Assembly: GCA_021845905.1 (NCBI GenBank)
Contig: JAJZVA010000001.1
Span: 62,001 to 126,000, forward strand
DNA length: 64,000 nucleotides
Direction: 5' to 3'
DNA from: Pseudomonadota bacterium
Lineage (GTDB): Bacteria > Pseudomonadota > Alphaproteobacteria > Micavibrionales > UBA2020
Shown: positions 60,019-64,000 of the stretch, piece after piece
Position numbering within the stretch: position 1 is the stretch's first letter
Layout of the letters: each line of letters starts with the position of its first letter
Position numbers and translations under genes: made by a program
Notes under the pieces: model-generated
What the model was told of the DNA's origin: nothing
Seen by the model: the letters and a program-made list of their open reading frames with translations, nothing else
The model's database searches: none

Positions 60019-60780
60019 ATGAATATCTTTCTCAGCAGGGAAAAAAGAAATCAAAGGGCAAAAGCAGCCGCCCGTGAAATCGGCTTGAATGGAACGATGG
60101 CAGACATGCGGCTGGCCGTTCAGGGCGCGAAGGAAAAATATGCGGAGCACGTGCGCGCGGGATTGCGGGACGGCGCCGTGGAAGCCTTTCTGAAAGGCCG
60201 TCCGGAAAACCTGCAAGGCATTCTCATGTCCGATGCCGGGACTTTTTTCAACGACAGGCACGACAAGGGCGTGTTCCTCGCCAATTTCATCGCCGTCAAC
60301 AACGTGAACGCCGACACCCTGACGCTCGCCTTCGCAAAAACAGGCGCCGAGGAAAAGCAAAAAACGCTCGATAAAACGCTCCGCGAACTTATCGTGCTGT
60401 TCAGATGGAACAGGAAGGATTTTCTCAAAAAACACGCCGAAACGGTTATCGCCGCAGGCGCGCGCGCGGACGGGGCGATGCTTGTCTCCGCAGCCTATTT
60501 AGGCAACTTCGGCGAGGTCAAGGATCTGCTCCTGAACAACGGCGCCACTTACGACGATGCCCTCAAGGAAGCGAAAAACCACGGCGGCACGCTCCTCACT
60601 CTGTTCGAGCAGCTCAAGGCAGCCAGTGAAAAAGAACACGCATTGAAGAAGGCTGCCAGCGAACTCACGACCCCCAAAAACAAACCTGCCGATAAAAACA
60701 AACCCGCCGTCAAAAGAGCCCCTCCGCCGCGCCAAATAGGTACGTCGGAGTTCATAAAGAACATCAAGAACATCTTCTGA
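60019..60780 (+). CDS. Unrecognised protein with one ankyrin-like repeat and Lys/Pro-rich tail
   Basis: 253 residues, no clear family. A basic N-terminus (SREKRNQRAKAAAREIG) is followed by a helical middle. A segment at about 148-190 (GAMLVSAAYLGNFGEVKDLLLNNGATYDDALKEA, cited by its key parts AAYLGNFGEVKDLLL and GATYDDALKEA) has the rhythm of an ankyrin repeat. The tail (about 215-240) repeats KNKPADKNKPAV, and the end is FIKNIKNIF. No signal peptide or membrane helix. ATG 60019 is preferred (AAAGG upstream); ATG 59941 would start almost at the predicted promoter. Probably a protein-protein interaction factor. Confidence 0.65.
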   Translation: MNIFLSREKRNQRAKAAAREIGLNGTMADMRLAVQGAKEKYAEHVRAGLRDGAVEAFLKGRPENLQGILMSDAGTFFNDRHDKGVFLANFIAVNNVNADTLTLAFAKTGAEEKQKTLDKTLRELIVLFRWNRKDFLKKHAETVIAAGARADGAMLVSAAYLGNFGEVKDLLLNNGATYDDALKEAKNHGGTLLTLFEQLKAASEKEHALKKAASELTTPKNKPADKNKPAVKRAPPPRQIGTSEFIKNIKNIF

Positions 60781-60803
60781 TCGTTTTGCGCTGCCGCGGA
60801 AAC

Positions 60804-61205
60804 TCAAGGGTTCAATTTTTCGTCAAAATAGGCGCATGCGGGCGCGTCTCCCCAGTCACGCGCGGCGGTGATGCTCCCTTTTTTGACGTCGATCTCCAAA
60901 CGGCATTCCCACGTATAGGTTTTTTGCCCGAAGCCTGTCGGCGCGGAAGGATAAACGACGTTTTCGCCGACAACGGAAATTTGCGGCCCCTGCTCCGGAA
61001 CATAAGTATTCCACATCTCTTTATGAATCCAGATATAAAACCCGTCATCGTTGCGGCGCACCGTTTCCAGCGGCCTGCCGAGTCTCTGCGCGTATGATGA
61101 AAACGGCTTTCCCGTCAGTTGCGAAAATGTGTCGGCATGCATTTTATAAGCGCAGGCCGCCAGTAGCGGAAAAAGAAACATTGGAAATGCTTTTTTGAGC
61201 TTCAT
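60804..61205 (-). CDS. Putative lipoprotein of unknown function
   Basis: 133 residues. A lipoprotein signal peptide, MKLKKAFPMFLFPLLAAC, has a lipobox ending at Cys18. The mature part is soluble and beta-rich, with a final Cys pair (CRLEIDV and ACAYF) that might form a disulfide. No family recognised. ATG 61205 is preferred because AAGGA lies 10 bases upstream and it places the signal peptide at the N-terminus. Divergent from fumC. Confidence 0.75.
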   Translation of the reverse strand: MKLKKAFPMFLFPLLAACAYKMHADTFSQLTGKPFSSYAQRLGRPLETVRRNDDGFYIWIHKEMWNTYVPEQGPQISVVGENVVYPSAPTGFGQKTYTWECRLEIDVKKGSITAARDWGDAPACAYFDEKLNP

Positions 61206-61358
61206 AATGAATTTTCCTTCCATCCTTGCGGCGCGTCAACCGTATCCTGAATAACACTAAAAATTTTCCAGATTGCTATTGGGCGCGCGCAATGGGCATT
61301 GCATTAAATCAGCATTTTGCACAGAATAAAATCCGCAAACAAAAAAGGACAAATCAGC

Positions 61359-62750
61359 ATGAACACGCGTATCGAAAGCGACTCCATGGGCGAAGTCAAG
61401 GTTCCCGCCGACAAATACTGGGGCGCGCAGACGCAGCGCTCGTTCGAGAATTTCAAGATCGGCACGGAAAAAATGCCCTTGGCCCTCATCCATGCGTTCG
61501 GCATCCAGAAAAAGGCCGCGGTGCTGACCAACATGGAGCTCGGAGCGCTCGACAAGAAACTCGGCGATGCGATTGTGCAGGCGGCGGACGAAGTCGCGCA
61601 AGGCAAGCTCGACGACCATTTTCCCCTTGCCGTGTGGCAGACGGGTTCCGGCACGCAGACCAACATGAACGCCAACGAAGTCATCGCCAACCGCGCCATC
61701 GAAATCCTCGGCGGCGAAATCGGCTCGAAGAAGCCCGTGCACCCCAACGATCACGTCAACATGGGGCAATCGTCGAACGACAGCTTCCCCACCGTCATGC
61801 ATATCTCCGCCGCCGCACAGATGCACAAGGAACTGATCCCCGCGCTCGAGCACCTGCACAAGGCCTTGCAGGCCAAGTCGGATGCCTTCAAGGACATCAT
61901 CAAGATCGGCCGCACGCACTTGCAGGATGCGACGCCCGTCACGCTCGGGCAGGAGTTTTCCGGCTACGCGATACAGGTGAAATACGCCATCGACCGCGTC
62001 AAGGCCTGCCTGCCGCGCCTCTCGCAGCTCGCGCAGGGCGGCACCGCCGTCGGCACCGGCCTCAATTGCAAAAAAGGCTTTCCCGAGCTCTTCGCCAAAA
62101 AAGTCGCGGAGATCACCGGCGTTCCTTTCACCACGGCGGAAAACAAGTTCGAGGCGCTCGCCGCGCACGACGCGATCGTCGAAGCCTCGGGAGTCGCCAA
62201 CACCATCGCCTGCTCGCTGATGAAAATCGCCAACGATATCCGGCTTTTGGGTAGCGGTCCGCGTTGCGGCATCGGCGAGATCCACCTGCCGGAAAACGAG
62301 CCCGGCTCCTCCATCATGCCCGGCAAGGTCAACCCGACGCAATCCGAAGCCATGACGATGGTCTGCGCGCAGGTGATGGGCAACCACACCACTGTTTCCG
62401 TCGCCGGATCGAACGGGCATTTCGAACTCAACGTCTTCAAGCCGGTTTTGATCTTCAATCTGTTGCAATCCGTCCGCCTGCTCGCAGACGCGTCGCGCAG
62501 CTTCACCGACAACTGCGTCGCCGGCATCGAGCCCAACACCGCGCGCATCGCGAAGCTTTTGAATGAAAGTTTAATGCTGGTCACCGCTCTCAATCCCGTC
62601 ATCGGCTACGACAAGGCGGCCAAGATCGCCAAGAAAGCGCTCCATGACGGACAGACGCTGAAAGAAGCCGCGGTGGAGCTGAATTTCCTCAGCGCCAACG
62701 ACTTCGACGCCGCCGTGCGTCCGGAAGCGATGATTGGCATGAAGGACTAG
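61359..62750 (+). CDS. fumC: Fumarate hydratase, class II
   Basis: Iron-independent fumarase of the TCA cycle, 463 residues. Signature [11 protein letters not shown], substrate loops [13 protein letters not shown] and [11 protein letters not shown], and [16 protein letters not shown] with the catalytic His region. ATG 61359 has AAGGAC upstream; the longer frame adds a basic non-family stretch. It makes malate, as does the malate synthase encoded at 49575. Confidence 0.96.
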   Translation: MNTRIESDSMGEVKVPADKYWGAQTQRSFENFKIGTEKMPLALIHAFGIQKKAAVLTNMELGALDKKLGDAIVQAADEVAQGKLDDHFPLAVWQTGSGTQTNMNANEVIANRAIEILGGEIGSKKPVHPNDHVNMGQSSNDSFPTVMHISAAAQMHKELIPALEHLHKALQAKSDAFKDIIKIGRTHLQDATPVTLGQEFSGYAIQVKYAIDRVKACLPRLSQLAQGGTAVGTGLNCKKGFPELFAKKVAEITGVPFTTAENKFEALAAHDAIVEASGVANTIACSLMKIANDIRLLGSGPRCGIGEIHLPENEPGSSIMPGKVNPTQSEAMTMVCAQVMGNHTTVSVAGSNGHFELNVFKPVLIFNLLQSVRLLADASRSFTDNCVAGIEPNTARIAKLLNESLMLVTALNPVIGYDKAAKIAKKALHDGQTLKEAAVELNFLSANDFDAAVRPEAMIGMKD

Positions 62751-62756
62751 AGCCTC

Positions 62757-62969
62757 ATGCCGGACAAGAATATCAAACGCTCCGTCACCGTCGCCGGTCA
62801 CCGCACCAGCATAACCCTGGAATCGGCCTTCTGGGACGCCTTGAAAGAGATCGCTTCGGCGCAAGGCAAATCCGTCAACGCGCTGATCGCGGAGATCGAC
62901 AGGCAACAACCGGAAAATCTTTCGGGCGCGATCCGGGTTTTTATCTTGAAATTCTACAAAACCACTTAA
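62757..62969 (+). CDS. Ribbon-helix-helix domain protein
   Basis: 70 residues. A beta-strand (RSVTVAGHRTSITLE) is followed by two helices (FWDALKEIASAQGKSVNALIAEID), the RHH_4-type arrangement found in many alphaproteobacteria as a possible DNA-binding protein. Six bp after fumC, so perhaps co-transcribed. Its stop overlaps the convergent methyltransferase gene by 4 bp. No toxin partner seen. Confidence 0.82.
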   Translation: MPDKNIKRSVTVAGHRTSITLESAFWDALKEIASAQGKSVNALIAEIDRQQPENLSGAIRVFILKFYKTT

Positions 62970-63865
62970 GGCCGCGCTTTTTCTTCAGCCGATATTTCAA
63001 CGGCTCTCAGCGCTTCCGCCATTTTGTTCTGCGCGGATCCGGGCCGGAGCGGCCTTTGCTGGCTTTCATCCGGCGCCCAGCCTATCGCATAGATGACGTG
63101 GAAGGTCGCGGGCACGGCACCGTCGGCATCGGCGAATTTGTCATGATAAATTTCCGCCGCCTTGAACAAAACGCCGCGGCGCGTGGGTTTCATCAGGCGC
63201 TTGAACGTCGCGTTGCTCGCGCCCATGCCGCGCAGGTCTTGCATCAACTTCAGCGGGTGCGCGTAACGCACGACGATTTTGTCGCTGTCCACGACCGGAA
63301 GCACAAACCCCGCCCGCTGCATGAGAGCGCCGATATCCTGAGCGTCCGCAAACGGCGACACGCGCGGACTCGCGCCGCCGGTCACGGCGAGCTCCGCTTC
63401 CATCAGGCACTGGCGCAGTTCATGAAGGCTTTCTCCGCCGAGCAAGGCTGCCATGAACATGCCGTCGCTTTTCAGCGCGTTGCGGATTTGCAGGAGCGCG
63501 CCCGGCAAGTCGTTGACCCAGTGCAAATTGAGGTTACTGACAATCGCATCGACGCTCGCCGCCTTTAGCGGCAGAAATTCCTCGTCAGCGACGACGTTCG
63601 GCCGCATGCCGAAAGCAGTATCCATGCGGATGATATGCTTCGTTCCTTCCCGGGGGGCAGGATGGGCGTCCGGCGCGCCGCCAAGGCTGACCATCAGCGG
63701 AAAAGTCCGTTTGACAAGATCGAGCCGCTCTTCCAGACGCCCTGCCGTTTCTTTATAGAGAAAATCATATTGCGCGATGTCGCGCGCGACGCGCTCGCGG
63801 CGGAGACGGAGCAGACGGCGGTCGAAGACTTCAATCGCGGATGCTGTTTGCGTCGCCTGTTTCAT
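62966..63865 (-). CDS. SAM-dependent methyltransferase (BioC/NDUFAF5-like)
   Basis: 299 residues with a class I methyltransferase fold. The N-terminus EVFDRRLLRLRRERVA is typical of the alphaproteobacterial relatives of mitochondrial NDUFAF5. A motif II/III-like stretch ASVDAIVSNLNLHWVNDLPGAL and LKSDGMFMAALLGG follows. The glycine-rich motif I is weak, as in NDUFAF5, which hydroxylates a complex I arginine. Substrate unknown; a role in complex I assembly or biotin synthesis are both possible. Confidence 0.8.
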   Translation of the reverse strand: MKQATQTASAIEVFDRRLLRLRRERVARDIAQYDFLYKETAGRLEERLDLVKRTFPLMVSLGGAPDAHPAPREGTKHIIRMDTAFGMRPNVVADEEFLPLKAASVDAIVSNLNLHWVNDLPGALLQIRNALKSDGMFMAALLGGESLHELRQCLMEAELAVTGGASPRVSPFADAQDIGALMQRAGFVLPVVDSDKIVVRYAHPLKLMQDLRGMGASNATFKRLMKPTRRGVLFKAAEIYHDKFADADGAVPATFHVIYAIGWAPDESQQRPLRPGSAQNKMAEALRAVEISAEEKARP

Positions 63866-63867
63866 CG

Positions 63868-64000
63868 TCAGCCTTTGGGCGGCAGTTCCGGCGCGGGAGG
63901 CTTGAGCTCCGGAACCGATATTTTTTTCTTGGGCAATGATTTTGCGATCTTGTCGATGTTTTTATCGACCTGCGCGAGCCCCGGCGTATCCTTGACCTGA
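63868..64000 (-). CDS. Partial gene at the window edge, unknown product
   Basis: Only the last 43 or so codons are inside the window. They read through a charged stretch (DKNIDKIAKSLPKKK) to a proline-rich tail (ELKPPAPELPPKG) and a TGA stop 2 bp before the methyltransferase ATG. The tight spacing supports a real gene in the same operon. Family not identifiable from this end. Confidence 0.55.
   Translation of the reverse strand, partial: QVKDTPGLAQVDKNIDKIAKSLPKKKISVPELKPPAPELPPKG

Overview
The window is a chromosomal segment of an alphaproteobacterium. The evidence is the ruvC-ruvA-ruvB-ybgC-tolQRAB order, a fused PLP/CBS-domain cystathionine beta-synthase, a cytochrome-c-tailed PuuD urate oxidase and generally GC-rich coding. 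I cannot place it to genus. There are no rRNA or tRNA genes and no complete insertion sequence. About 55 genes, remnants or partial genes are called; most are tightly packed, often overlapping by 4 bp.

Region 1 (1-4990, clearly more AT-rich than the rest) is accessory DNA. A P4-type tyrosine integrase and a type II cas1 gene, on opposite strands, are both cut off at one junction near position 995. An apparently intact 1088-residue type II-C Cas9 and a predicted tracrRNA remain beside them. No cas2 and no CRISPR array lie in the window. Next to the tracrRNA are integrase arm-like GGGGGTA heptamers and a site resembling the 3' end of tRNA-Gly.

Region 2 (about 4.86-12.71 kb) is bracketed by two 67-bp imperfect direct repeats with conserved ends, which look like attachment-site scars. 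Between them is one minus-strand operon: a small XRE regulator followed by six genes for a membrane complex of the hydrogenase-4/complex I family. Its large subunit lacks at least three of the four [NiFe] cysteine ligands, so this looks like an energy-converting hydrogenase-related (Ehr) complex and not a hydrogenase.

Region 3 (12.7-17.3 kb) is sulfur amino-acid metabolism: cystathionine beta-synthase and a gamma-lyase/synthase-type enzyme diverge from serine acetyltransferase and a TauE/SafE permease across a 16-bp perfect palindrome.

Region 4 (17.5-31.5 kb) combines second-messenger signalling with secretion. It holds a cAMP-binding/EAL fusion, a giant FecR-RTX protein, a CHASE2 adenylate cyclase in an operon with a complete type I secretion system, a sulfotransferase and a GGDEF cyclase. 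The gene content suggests that cAMP could control c-di-GMP and surface-protein export in one locus.

Region 5 (31.5-48.3 kb) is largely core: AIM24-like protein, pgi, alpha-glucosidase, glucokinase, MscS channel, valS, tolBARQ, ybgC, ruvBAC, an HD hydrolase and YebC.

Region 6 (48.4-57.7 kb) is a purine-catabolism cluster: PuuD, malate synthase, XdhC/B/A, a Nudix hydrolase and adenine deaminase. Together they suggest a route from adenine to urate, and from purine-derived glyoxylate to malate. A CopA-type P-ATPase follows and overlaps the deaminase gene.

Region 7 (59.9-64 kb) holds an unrecognised repeat-like protein behind a strong operator-containing promoter, a lipoprotein, fumC, a ribbon-helix-helix protein, a methyltransferase and a partial gene at the edge.
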